Under the pieces are notes generated by a model that worked only from the letters and a program-made list of their open reading frames with translations, had not been told where the DNA came from and did not search any database. A stretch of 64,000 nucleotides of DNA from Sphingopyxis sp. OAS728 (GTDB lineage: Bacteria > Pseudomonadota > Alphaproteobacteria > Sphingomonadales > Sphingomonadaceae). The stretch lies in the NCBI RefSeq assembly GCF_014873485.1, contig NZ_JADBDT010000001.1:4086501-4150500 (forward strand). Direction: 5' to 3'. This document shows, piece after piece, positions 52,524 to 60,482 of this stretch. Both the position numbers and the translations under genes were made by a program. Every line of letters starts with the position of its first letter. The first letter of the stretch is position 1.

Positions 52524-53380
52524 GCCTGCTCTTTCAGTGCCAGCGCGCGCGCATAGACGTCATGGCGGTCGAGTCCGAAGCGTTTGGCGACCGCTTTCGC
52601 CGCCTGCGCGACGGGCTTGTCGGCCATCGCCTCGCGCAGCGCCGCGTCGAGCGTATCGTCGTCGGCTTCCTCGGTGACTGTTTCGCCGGGCGGTCCGACG
52701 ATAACGACAATCTCGCCCTTCGGCGGTGCGTCGGCGTAGCGCGCGGAAAGCTCGGTCAGCGTGCCGGTAACGCATTCCTCGAACATCTTGCTGATCTCGC
52801 GCGCGACGGCAGCCTCGCGATTGCCGAGCCCTTCGGCCATTGCGGCGAGCGACGCCGACAACCGCGGCCCGCTTTCATAGAAAACCAGCGTAGCGCGCAG
52901 CGCGGCAAATTCGGCGAGGGTGTCGGCGCGTGCCTTGGCCTTGTTGGGCAGGAAACCGGCGAAAAGGAAACGGTCGCTTGGCAAGCCCGACAGCGTGATC
53001 GCGGCAATCGCGGCGCAGGGGCCGGGCAGGGTCGTGACGTGGCGTCCCGCCGCGCGTGCATCGCGCACCAGCTTGTATCCGGGGTCCGAAATCAGCGGCG
53101 TGCCGGCGTCCGACACCAAAACGACAACTTCTTGGCCCATACGCGCAACCAGCGCGGCGCGCGCGCGTTCGTCGCTATGATCATGATAGGGGGTCATCGG
53201 CACACGCAAACCCAGATGCGACAGCAATTTCGCGGTCACGCGCGTATCCTCTGCGGCGATCACGCCGGCGGAGGCGAGCGTTTTGGCGGCACGCGGAGTG
53301 ATGTCGCCGAGGTTGCCGATGGGCGTCGCGACGATATAGAGACCGGGCAAGGGAGAATCTGAGATGTTCGAATCTGGCAT
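52520..53380 (-). CDS. rsmI: 16S rRNA (cytidine(1402)-2'-O)-methyltransferase
   Basis: A 286-residue tetrapyrrole-methylase-fold enzyme that 2'-O-methylates C1402 of 16S rRNA. GLYIVATPIGNLGDITPRA, AAEDTRVTAKLLSHLG, VSDAGTPLISDPGYKLV and LFAGFLPNKAKAR are its signatures. It is first of the run rsmI-yraN-gshB-dedA. Its 5' end overlaps that of the divergent LpoA-like gene by 17 bp. Confidence 0.97.
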   Translation of the reverse strand: MPDSNISDSPLPGLYIVATPIGNLGDITPRAAKTLASAGVIAAEDTRVTAKLLSHLGLRVPMTPYHDHSDERARAALVARMGQEVVVLVSDAGTPLISDPGYKLVRDARAAGRHVTTLPGPCAAIAAITLSGLPSDRFLFAGFLPNKAKARADTLAEFAALRATLVFYESGPRLSASLAAMAEGLGNREAAVAREISKMFEECVTGTLTELSARYADAPPKGEIVVIVGPPGETVTEEADDDTLDAALREAMADKPVAQAAKAVAKRFGLDRHDVYARALALKEQA

Positions 53381-54578
53381 GACGCTGAAAATGGCAGAAA
53401 CTGTCGCCCAGCGCCAAAATAATGCACCGCTGCGCCGCCAAATGTTGCGCGGGCTCGGTGTGGCGGCGATGGCGGGTCTGCTCGCGGCGTGTCAGGTCGT
53501 TCCAAAATCCAACGGCCCGGCGACTCCGCCGCCGCCCACCAACCCCGACGACAATGTCGGCCCCGGCTTGCCGACCGACACCGATCGCCACCGCGTCGCG
53601 CTGCTCGTGCCCCAGACGGGCCCGAACGCCGACGTCGGCACCGCAATCGCCAATGCGACGACGCTGGCTTTGCTCGATTCGCGCACCGAGCGCGTGCGCA
53701 TCACCACCTATGACACCGCGCTCGGTGCGGCAGCCGCGGCGCGGCAGGCGGTTGCCGACGGCAACAAGCTGATCCTCGGGCCCTTGCTCAGCGAAGATGT
53801 CACCGCCGTCGCGCCCATCGCGCGCGACGCGAAGGTGCCGGTGCTGAGCTTCTCGAACGACAGCGGCGTCGCGGGCAACGGCGTCTTCATCATGGGCTTC
53901 GTTCCCGGCCAGTCGGTCGAGCGCGTCGTCGCTTTCTCGCGCGCCAAGGGCCATCAGCGCTTTGGCGCGCTCGTTCCCAAGAATGTCTATGGCGACCGCT
54001 CGGCCGCCGCCTTCCGCGCCGCGGTCTCGCAGGCCGGCGGCACGCTCGTCGCCGTCGAAAGCTATGACCGCAGCGCGACCGCGCTGACCGGCGCGGCACG
54101 CCGTCTCGCCAATGCCGGCGCGATGGATGCGGTGCTGATCGCCGACAGCGGCGGCAACGCCATCCGTGCGGTGCCGGTGATCAAGACAACGGGCAACAAG
54201 CAGATCCTCGGTACCGAACTGTGGAACACCGACGCGGCGCTCGGCAGCAACGCCGTAATGCGCGGATCGTGGTTCGCCAGCGTCTCCGACGGCCTCTACG
54301 GTCAGCTCGCGACCAAATATCGCACGCGTTTCGGCAAGGCGCCGTACCGCCTCGCCAGCCTGGGCTATGACTCGGTGCTGCTGACGGTGCGCATCGCGCG
54401 CGACTGGAAGCCGGGAACGAACTTCCCCGCGAACCGCCTGCTTGCCGCCGACGGTTTCGGGGGCATCGACGGCATCTTCCGCTTCAGCAATCGCGGCATC
54501 GCCGAGCGTGCGCTCGAGGTCAGCGAGATCGGCGCGGGCGGCTTCCGCGTCGTCGATCCCGCGCCGACCAAATGGTAG
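53364..54578 (+). CDS. penicillin-binding protein activator (LpoA-like) lipoprotein
   Basis: A 404-residue protein. After a short lead with RRQMLRGLG comes a hydrophobic segment and lipobox MAGLLAACQ (cysteine near 43). Then follows a periplasmic-binding-type domain: VALLVPQTGPNADVGTAIAN, LILGPLLSEDVTAVAPIA and VLSFSNDSGVAGNGVFIMGF, as in LpoA and Leu/Ile/Val-binding proteins. LpoA activates PBP1A from the outer membrane; the alphaproteobacterial homologues are inferred to do the same. The rsmI-lpoA-yraN grouping is widespread and supports this. The ATG at 53364 has GGGAG eight bases upstream. Confidence 0.87.
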   Translation: MFESGMTLKMAETVAQRQNNAPLRRQMLRGLGVAAMAGLLAACQVVPKSNGPATPPPPTNPDDNVGPGLPTDTDRHRVALLVPQTGPNADVGTAIANATTLALLDSRTERVRITTYDTALGAAAAARQAVADGNKLILGPLLSEDVTAVAPIARDAKVPVLSFSNDSGVAGNGVFIMGFVPGQSVERVVAFSRAKGHQRFGALVPKNVYGDRSAAAFRAAVSQAGGTLVAVESYDRSATALTGAARRLANAGAMDAVLIADSGGNAIRAVPVIKTTGNKQILGTELWNTDAALGSNAVMRGSWFASVSDGLYGQLATKYRTRFGKAPYRLASLGYDSVLLTVRIARDWKPGTNFPANRLLAADGFGGIDGIFRFSNRGIAERALEVSEIGAGGFRVVDPAPTKW

Positions 54579-54725
54579 GGGCGAAATGACAGTGGCAGAC
54601 CGGCCACAGTCGGCCCGAAAAGCGTTATAAGGTGAGCGCGGCGCCCTTTACGGCGGCGCTTTGATCACTATATGACCACCACGCGTGTTTTTGCGTCGAC
54701 GCTGCACGCCCTTTTTAAACGACCC

Positions 54726-54730
54726 AGGAG
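54726..54730 (+). promoter_or_regulatory. ribosome binding site pointing to an AUA start of infC
   Basis: AGGAG at 54726-54730 lies eight bases before an in-frame ATA (54739) but twenty bases before the first ATG (54751). This spacing selects the ATA. Confidence 0.65.
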
Positions 54731-54738
54731 ATACAGCT

Positions 54739-55287
54739 ATACCACCGCCCATGACCCGTCGCCCAATGGCACCGATGCCGCCGAAAAACGGCCCGCGTTA
54801 CAATGAGTTTATTGCCTCCCCCAAAGTCCGCGTGATCGACGAGGAAGGCGAAAATCTGGGCGTGATGCTGACGGCCGAAGCGATCGAGCAGGCGGCCGAG
54901 GTGGGTCTCGACCTGGTGGAAGTATCCCCGAACGCCGATCCGCCGGTGTGCAAATTCCTCGACGTCGGCAAGTTCAAGTACGAGGCGCAGAAAAAGGCGA
55001 ACCTCGCGCGCAAGAGCCAGAAGACGCAGGAAATCAAAGAGATCAAGATGCGTCCGAATATCGACGATCATGATTTCGACGTGAAGATGAAGAAGGTCTT
55101 CGACTTCCTCGGCGAAGGCGACAAGGTCAAGATGACCATGCGCTTCCGCGGCCGCGAAATGAGTCACACGCAGCTCGGCCTCAACGTGCTCCAGCGCGTC
55201 GCCGAACTGACGTCGGAAATCGCGAAGGTCGAGGCGCATCCGCGCACCGAAGGTCGTCAGATGCTGATGGTGATCGCGCCGAAATAA
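54739..55287 (+). CDS. infC: translation initiation factor IF-3
   Basis: A protein of about 182 residues. [24 protein letters not shown] starts the N-terminal domain in part ([14 protein letters not shown]), [21 protein letters not shown] leads to the linker, and [19 protein letters not shown] and FRGREMSH mark the C-terminal domain. IF-3 binds the 30S subunit and rejects non-initiator tRNA and unusual start codons. infC genes often begin with a rare codon, which IF-3 discriminates against, giving autoregulation. Here ATA at 54739 is in frame and at ideal spacing from AGGAG; the ATG at 54751 is the conventional choice. No rpmI-rplT follow. Confidence 0.95.
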   Translation: MPPPMTRRPMAPMPPKNGPRYNEFIASPKVRVIDEEGENLGVMLTAEAIEQAAEVGLDLVEVSPNADPPVCKFLDVGKFKYEAQKKANLARKSQKTQEIKEIKMRPNIDDHDFDVKMKKVFDFLGEGDKVKMTMRFRGREMSHTQLGLNVLQRVAELTSEIAKVEAHPRTEGRQMLMVIAPK

Positions 55288-55297
55288 GCGCGCCGGC

Positions 55298-55996
55298 TCA
55301 GCCGATACGAAATGTGAGGGCGGTCGTTCCAGCGGGACGGCCGCCCTTTTCATATCGGCGCTCGATCATACGGACATCGCCGTCTGCGGAAACCGCGACG
55401 AGCGTCGAGGCGCGCGTGCCATAGGTGTCGCCGCGCAGGAACAGTGCGGGGTCGTCCTCGGCCATGAGTGTGTCGAGCAGGGCTTCGGGGTCCGCGCCGG
55501 TGCCGACAACCGTCTCGAGCGCCTTGCGCAGCCTCTCGGCGCGCGCGCAGGGCTGGTCGACGGGCTCGTTGGCGAGCGCATGGACACCGGGTTCGAGCGA
55601 TGCGATCAGCGGTTCCGGCCGGTTGGTGAGCAGCCGTGCGCCACCGCCGCCGACGGCGAACAGGTTGAACGCGTTGAAGCGGTCGAGGTCGCTCGTAGCC
55701 GGATCGGCGAAACGTCCGTCGCCGCGAAGCATGTCGACGACGAGCGCGCCGCGCGATTCCTTCTTGGGGTCGGGCGCCGCGCCGCGGACGTTGGTCACGA
55801 CCACGACACGGCCGCTGGGGCGATGAACCCCAAGCCACGTTCCGCCGGCCTGGAGGTCGCGGCCCGCGACAATCCCGCTGCCATCGCTCCATTCGGCAAG
55901 CGACGCGGCAGGGCGGCCGTGAAACTCGTCGCGATTGCCAATGAGGATGAGGGGCCAGTCGGGGTGGACGCGGTGGGCGAGGGCAACGACACACAT
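55298..55996 (-). CDS. NRDE family protein (TANGO2-like)
   Basis: A 232-residue protein with the family-naming N-R-D-E motif at residues 21-24 (GNRDEFHGRP) and the usual N-terminal Met-Cys (MCVVALAH), where the cysteine is conserved. GGTWLGVHRPSGRVVVVTNVR, SRGALVVDML and FNLFAVGGG are further family segments. TANGO2 homologues are linked to heme or lipid handling, without settled mechanism. I chose the ATG at 55996 because it gives the MC start; 56005 is three codons longer. Confidence 0.9.
   Translation of the reverse strand: MCVVALAHRVHPDWPLILIGNRDEFHGRPAASLAEWSDGSGIVAGRDLQAGGTWLGVHRPSGRVVVVTNVRGAAPDPKKESRGALVVDMLRGDGRFADPATSDLDRFNAFNLFAVGGGGARLLTNRPEPLIASLEPGVHALANEPVDQPCARAERLRKALETVVGTGADPEALLDTLMAEDDPALFLRGDTYGTRASTLVAVSADGDVRMIERRYEKGGRPAGTTALTFRIG
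55318..55350 (+). terminator. infC terminator embedded in the NRDE gene
   Basis: GGGCGGTCGT and ACGGCCGCCC form an imperfect stem followed by TTTT on the plus strand. It lies about 30 bp past the infC stop but inside the last codons of the convergent NRDE gene. Confidence 0.65.
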
Positions 55997-56036
55997 GCTA
56001 GGCATATCGGCACTGCGCGGTCACTTGCCAAGCCTC

Positions 56037-56068
56037 TTGACAAATTGCTTGGTTGAATGTTCAATCAA
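56037..56068 (+). promoter_or_regulatory. promoter with TetR-type operator upstream of the DUF4287 operon
   Basis: TTGACA (56037-56042) is a consensus -35. TTGGTTGAA (56049-56057), TG, TTCAATCAA (56060-56068) is a near-perfect 9-bp inverted repeat that covers the spacer and -10 region. The symmetric site is of the size bound by TetR dimers, and a TetR gene lies in the operon that follows. Confidence 0.7.
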
Positions 56069-56093
56069 CTGATCTTGACGAGGGAGGACGCCG

Positions 56094-56648
56094 ATGGCCG
56101 ACGAATTCGAGAAGATGGGCGAAAGCCTGAAGGCGAAGACCGGCAAGGGGCTGGACGAATGGGTCGCTGCGGCGCGAGCGACCGGCATTTCCGGGCATAT
56201 GGCGCTGGTGAACCACCTCAAATCCGAACACGGCCTTGGGCATGGCTATGCCAATATGGTCGTCCATGCCGCCAACAAATCGTCTTCGCTATCGCAGGAC
56301 GATGATACGCTGGTGGAGGCGGCGTTCGACGGCGCCAAGGCGCATTGGCGCCCGCTTTACGACCGGCTGATCGCGTTGGTGCAGGGGTTCGGCGACGACG
56401 TCGAACTGGCGCCGAAAAAAGGCTATGTCAGCCTGCGCCGCAAAAAGCAGTTCGCGCTGCTCCAGCCGTCGACCAAGGATCGTTTCGACATCGGCCTGGC
56501 GCTGAAGGGTGAGGAACCCGCGGGCAAGCTCGAACTGGCGGGTAGCTGGAATGCAATGGTCTCGCACCGCGTGCGCATCGCCACCGATAGCGACGCGGGC
56601 GACGATGTGGCGGGCTGGCTCCGCGCCGCCTACGACCGCGCTGGATAG
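56094..56648 (+). CDS. DUF4287 and DUF5655 domain protein
   Basis: A 184-residue two-part protein. The N-terminal DUF4287-like part contains KTGKGLDEWVAAARATG and HMALVNHLKSEHGLGHGYAN, about residues 5-55. The C-terminal DUF5655-like part runs from about 75 to the end, with APKKGYVSLRRKKQFALLQP and the typical RFDIGLALKG. Both are of unknown function; the second has a fold related to DNA- or transport-linked domains. A GGGAGG site precedes the ATG. It is the first gene of a three-gene unit with the TetR regulator five bases later. Confidence 0.82.
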   Translation: MADEFEKMGESLKAKTGKGLDEWVAAARATGISGHMALVNHLKSEHGLGHGYANMVVHAANKSSSLSQDDDTLVEAAFDGAKAHWRPLYDRLIALVQGFGDDVELAPKKGYVSLRRKKQFALLQPSTKDRFDIGLALKGEEPAGKLELAGSWNAMVSHRVRIATDSDAGDDVAGWLRAAYDRAG

Positions 56649-56653
56649 CCGCT

Positions 56654-57262
56654 ATGAACGCCGCCGACACGCGCCAGCGCATCCTGATGACCGCGATGGA
56701 ACTCTTCTGGGAGAAGGGCTATCTCTCGACATCGGTCTCCGACATCCTCTCGCGCAGCCAGGTCCACAGCGGCAGCCTCTATCATTTCTTCCCCGGCAAG
56801 CAGGATGTGCTCGTCGGCGTGCTCGAACTCTATCGCGACGGGATCGACGAGATGCTGCTCGCCCCGAACTGGGAGGGGGTCGACGATCCGATCGAGCGCA
56901 TCTTTGCGTTGCTCGCGGGGTATCGCACGCATCTGATCGTCACCGACTGCACCTATGGCTGTCCGATCGGCAGTCTCGCGCTCGAAATTCATGAGCCCGA
57001 CCCGGTGGTCCGCGACCTGATGGCGGCGAATTTCACCAACTGGTCTGCGGCGATCACAGGCTGCTTCGAGGCTGCGGCGGATCGCCTGCCGAAGGATGCC
57101 GATCGCAAGGCTCTCGGCGAATTCGTGCTGACGGTGATGGAGGGCGCGGTGATGCAGGCGCGCACCTATCGCGACATCGGCTATTTCGACCGTAATATCG
57201 CTGTATTGCGTGACTACATCACCTCATTGATGAGCGCCGCGAAATCTGGTAGCTACGCCTGA
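56654..57262 (+). CDS. TetR/AcrR family transcriptional regulator
   Basis: A 202-residue regulator. The N-terminal TetR helix-turn-helix covers residues 5-52 (TRQRILMTAMELFWEKGYLSTSVSDI and SGSLYHFFPGKQDVL in parts). The C-terminal domain contains CTYGCPIGSLALEIHEPDP, as in the LmrA/YxaF-like group. It follows the DUF4287 gene by five bases and precedes a membrane protein by 23 bp, so it probably represses its own operon through the palindrome at 56049-56068. The inducer is unknown. Confidence 0.9.
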   Translation: MNAADTRQRILMTAMELFWEKGYLSTSVSDILSRSQVHSGSLYHFFPGKQDVLVGVLELYRDGIDEMLLAPNWEGVDDPIERIFALLAGYRTHLIVTDCTYGCPIGSLALEIHEPDPVVRDLMAANFTNWSAAITGCFEAAADRLPKDADRKALGEFVLTVMEGAVMQARTYRDIGYFDRNIAVLRDYITSLMSAAKSGSYA

Positions 57263-57285
57263 TCTTTCTGGAGGGGGAGACGAAC

Positions 57286-57723
57286 ATGACTGACGTCGCA
57301 AAAACGCCGTTGCACCTGTGGGTTGTCGGCGGGGTATCGTTGATCTGGAACGCCTTTGGCGCGCTCGACTATACGATGACCAAGATGGGCAACGCCGAAT
57401 ATCTCGCGGCCTTCACGCCCGAACAACAGGCCTGGTTTACCAGCTTCCCGATGTGGGCGAACATCGGCTGGGCGCTCGGCGTCTGGGGGTCGGTGCTCGG
57501 GTCGGCGCTGCTCCTGGCGCGCAACCGACATGCGGTGAGCGCGTTCCTGATCTCGCTGATCGGGCTCGCGATCAGCTGCATCTATCAGTTCGGGATGCAT
57601 TATGCCGATCTGATGCGCCTGTTCGGTTCCTTTCCGATGATCTTCACCGCGGTCATCTGGGTCATCCTGATCGCGCTCTATCTTTACGCGCGGGCGCAGG
57701 CGGCAAAGGGCGTGCTGCGATAA
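57286..57723 (+). CDS. hypothetical four-helix membrane protein
   Basis: A 145-residue protein with four hydrophobic segments (about residues 9-28, 52-77, 84-103 and 112-135) and a conserved-looking SLIWNAFGALDYTMTKMGN followed by YLAAFTPEQQAWFTSFPMWANIGWA. Proteins of this kind are common in sphingomonads and often described only as membrane or sugar-transporter-like. GGAGGGGGAG precedes its ATG. It is the last gene of the TetR unit. Function unknown. Confidence 0.8.
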   Translation: MTDVAKTPLHLWVVGGVSLIWNAFGALDYTMTKMGNAEYLAAFTPEQQAWFTSFPMWANIGWALGVWGSVLGSALLLARNRHAVSAFLISLIGLAISCIYQFGMHYADLMRLFGSFPMIFTAVIWVILIALYLYARAQAAKGVLR

Positions 57724-57732
57724 ATATGTCTG

Positions 57733-57761
57733 CTTAGGAGTGGGGAGCAGCCACCCCTAAG
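57733..57761 (+). terminator. hairpin after the TetR operon, possible terminator
   Basis: CTTAGGAGTGG (57733-57743) and CCACCCCTAAG (57751-57761) pair with one mismatch around GGAGCAG, ten bases past the last stop. No T-run follows, so it may act weakly or need Rho. Confidence 0.35.
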
Positions 57762-57847
57762 TCCGTTCGTGTCGAGCGAAGTCGAGACACCCATCGGTGC
57801 AAAGTCTAGCCCAAGGGGCATCTCGACTTCGCTCGATGCGAACGGAT
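57761..57847. repeat. palindromic element, family B copy 2 (inverted)
   Basis: CCGTTCGTGTCGAGCGAAGT at the left and ATCTCGACTTCGCTCGATGC at the right form a long imperfect hairpin. Its reverse complement matches the element at 32693-32770, including the GATGGGTGTCTCGACTTCGC segment. It separates the TetR operon from the convergent S10 peptidase gene. Confidence 0.75.
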
Positions 57848-57889
57848 CAGGCAGGCGGAAGGTCCCCTACCGGTCGCTACCGGACGCTC

Positions 57890-59395
57890 CTACCGCCCGC
57901 GAATGAACGCCCGCACATCGGCCGACAATTTATGCCGGTCCTCGTCGCGAATATACATCATGTGGCCCGCGCCATAATAGGTGTAGCTGATGCGATCCTG
58001 CGGGATCCCCGTACGCGACAGCGCATATTCGGCCGCGAAAAAAGGCGTCGCGAAATCATAATAGCCCTGCGCGACGAGCACTTTGAGCCCCGAATTCTCG
58101 CGTAGCGCCTGCCCGATATAGGGCGCCACGTTCATATAGGCGTTGGTGTCGCGCCCACCGATGCGCCAGTCCCATTGTCCGCCGATACCGCCGATCGACT
58201 GATATTCACGGTCGGTCTTGAACCCCAGTCCGTCGCGGCTCCAGCTGTTGATCGCCGCAGTATAGCTCGCGTCGATACCATAGAAGCTGGGGTCATTGTC
58301 GGGGCCTTCGCCCGCGCTGTCATAATCCTTGCCGGTGTAGCGGCTGTCGAGACGTCCGACGGTGAGCCCGCGGTCACGGAGCAGCTCCTTGTAGAAACGG
58401 TTCGGCGTGACGCGAAGGTCGGCGTTTTCGAGGTAGGTTTCGGACAGGCCGGTGAAACGCGAAAGCTCGCGGCGGATCGCGGCGCGTTCCTCGCCCTGCA
58501 GCTTCTGGCCCTTGAGCAGCGCGGTCGCATAGGGGCCGATCGCCCACTGCCGCGCTTCCTCGACGAAGCCTTCGACCGACGGTGCGGTCGCCTTGCCATG
58601 ATAGAGCGCGGTCGCTGCCATTGAGGGCAGGTTGGTGATCGGTGATAGCTCATTGCCCGGCGTGTCGGCGCCCGCCGCGAAATCGAGCACGGTCGAGATC
58701 AGGATGATGCCGTTGAGCGCGACGTCGTTGTACGTCTCGTTCATCAACTGGTTGGCGACGGCGGCCGAACGCGTCGTGCCATAGCTTTCACCCCCCAGAT
58801 ATTTGGGGCTGTTCCAGCGGCCATTGTCATTGAGCCAGCGCCGGATGACCTCGGCGACGAGCTTCGCATCCTGCGTGACGCCGTAATAATCCTTGGGATC
58901 GGCCTTGCCGATCAGGTGCGAGAAACCGGTGCCCGGCGGGTCGATGAAGACGATGTCGGTAACATCGAGCAGCGCGTCGGGATTGTCGACGATCGGGTAG
59001 GGCGGGGCGCCGTCGTCGACGCCGGTGCCGGGGATCGCGACGCGCTTCGGCCCGAACGCCCCCATCATCAACCAGACGGTGCCCGATCCGGGGCCGCCGT
59101 TGAACAGGAAGGTAATCGGCCGGCTCGGGTCGCGCGGTTCCTTGACGTAAGAGGTGGTGACAACCGCGACTTCGGGCACGCCATCCTTGTTCTTGATGAT
59201 CGTCTCGCCGATCGTCGCGGCATAGTTGATGCGCTGGCCGCCGAAGGTGCCGCTGAGCTTGGTCGTGCGGACTTGGGGTTCGATATCGGCGGGCTTTTCG
59301 GCCTTCGCCTTGTCGTCGGCCTTGTCCTGCGCATGAAGCGCGGCGGGCGCGGTAAAGGCGAGCGCCAAGGCGATAAGCGACAGACCCGATTTCAT
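57890..59395 (-). CDS. S10 family serine carboxypeptidase-like protein
   Basis: A 501-residue exported peptidase. A signal peptide (MKSGLSLIALALAFTAPAAL) is followed by a charged linker. The catalytic triad is visible: S204 in GGESYGTTR, D447 in GYYDFATPF and H478 in GAGHMMY. FLFNGGPGSGTVWL forms the oxyanion region. S10 enzymes remove C-terminal residues from peptides; bacterial members are periplasmic. I chose the ATG at 59395 for the signal peptide. Confidence 0.93.
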   Translation of the reverse strand: MKSGLSLIALALAFTAPAALHAQDKADDKAKAEKPADIEPQVRTTKLSGTFGGQRINYAATIGETIIKNKDGVPEVAVVTTSYVKEPRDPSRPITFLFNGGPGSGTVWLMMGAFGPKRVAIPGTGVDDGAPPYPIVDNPDALLDVTDIVFIDPPGTGFSHLIGKADPKDYYGVTQDAKLVAEVIRRWLNDNGRWNSPKYLGGESYGTTRSAAVANQLMNETYNDVALNGIILISTVLDFAAGADTPGNELSPITNLPSMAATALYHGKATAPSVEGFVEEARQWAIGPYATALLKGQKLQGEERAAIRRELSRFTGLSETYLENADLRVTPNRFYKELLRDRGLTVGRLDSRYTGKDYDSAGEGPDNDPSFYGIDASYTAAINSWSRDGLGFKTDREYQSIGGIGGQWDWRIGGRDTNAYMNVAPYIGQALRENSGLKVLVAQGYYDFATPFFAAEYALSRTGIPQDRISYTYYGAGHMMYIRDEDRHKLSADVRAFIRGR

Positions 59396-59497
59396 AAGTA
59401 GTTTCTCCCCGATTGCGGGGCGAACGCTAGGCGGCACGCGGAAGGGGAGCAAGGTTACTTGTCGGTTACAGGCGGGGTTTCGTCGAAGTCGGCGAGG

Positions 59498-60475
59498 CTA
59501 GGCTGCGCGGGGGCGCGACAGGATCCTGTCCATGATCCAGGCGGTGTGCGCCCCGCTGTCGCCGGTCGACGGATGATCGCCGTACCCGGCAAGATGGTCC
59601 CGCATCGCCTCGACATGGAAATGCTGGACCGCCGCCGGATGAGCGATGGCCAGTTCGACGGTTTCTTCGCCGCGTGACAGCCGCAGCGGCTCTTCGTCGA
59701 ATATCGAGAAACTGATCCGCCCGTCGCTGCCGGTGATTTCGACCCGGTCTTCCCGGTCCGCCGCGCCGAAATTCCAGCTGCCCGATCCGGTCACGCCATC
59801 CTTGTGCACCCAGCATCCCGCGACGGCGTCGGCGGCGCTGTACCGCCCCTGCTGGTTGATCGCGAAGCCGGCAACGTCGGTCATATCCCCGAACAGCCAG
59901 CAGAAAAGGTCAAGGCCATGGCTCGCGAGGTCATCGAAATAACCGCCAGGGGCGACCGCAGCGTCGACCCGCCAGTTGGCGCCCGAAAGGTCGTCGGCGC
60001 TCGCTGGCTTGGTCAATGCCCAGTGGACATGGCGTACGGCGCCGACCGCGCCCTCGTCGAGCCACGCCTTGATTTGCCGAAAGCGGGGGAGCGTGCGGCG
60101 ATAATAGGCGACGAACAGCGGCAGGCCGCGTTCGGCAAAGGCATCGCGGATTCGGACGCAGGCTTCATGGTCGGGCGCCATCGGCTTTTCGATGCAGCAG
60201 GGCTTGCCCGCGCGCGCGACCTCGATCGCATAGGCTTCGTGGCTGTCTGGCGGCGTCGCGATATAGATCGCGTCGATGCCGGGCGCGTGGATCAGTGCCT
60301 CGGCGCTGTCGAAGACATGCGGGACGCCATGGCGCGCGGCATAATCCTCTGCCTTTGCCAAGGTGCGGTTGAACACGCCATGCAGCGCGAAACCCTCCAC
60401 CTGCTGATAAGCGGGAGCGCTCTTGCGCTCGGTCACGTTGCCGCAACCGATCATGCCCCAGCGGATCGTGGTCAT
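59498..60475 (-). CDS. Gfo/Idh/MocA family oxidoreductase
   Basis: A 325-residue NAD(P)-dependent oxidoreductase. The N-terminal Rossmann fold starts GMIGCGNV; the EKP motif is E96-K97-P98, and H186 lies in ASHGLDLF, a conserved catalytic region. The family oxidises or reduces sugars, inositols or biliverdin-type substrates; this one cannot be assigned. It follows uvrB after seven bases on the same strand. Confidence 0.93.
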   Translation of the reverse strand: MTTIRWGMIGCGNVTERKSAPAYQQVEGFALHGVFNRTLAKAEDYAARHGVPHVFDSAEALIHAPGIDAIYIATPPDSHEAYAIEVARAGKPCCIEKPMAPDHEACVRIRDAFAERGLPLFVAYYRRTLPRFRQIKAWLDEGAVGAVRHVHWALTKPASADDLSGANWRVDAAVAPGGYFDDLASHGLDLFCWLFGDMTDVAGFAINQQGRYSAADAVAGCWVHKDGVTGSGSWNFGAADREDRVEITGSDGRISFSIFDEEPLRLSRGEETVELAIAHPAAVQHFHVEAMRDHLAGYGDHPSTGDSGAHTAWIMDRILSRPRAA

Positions 60476-60482
60476 TGGGCGG

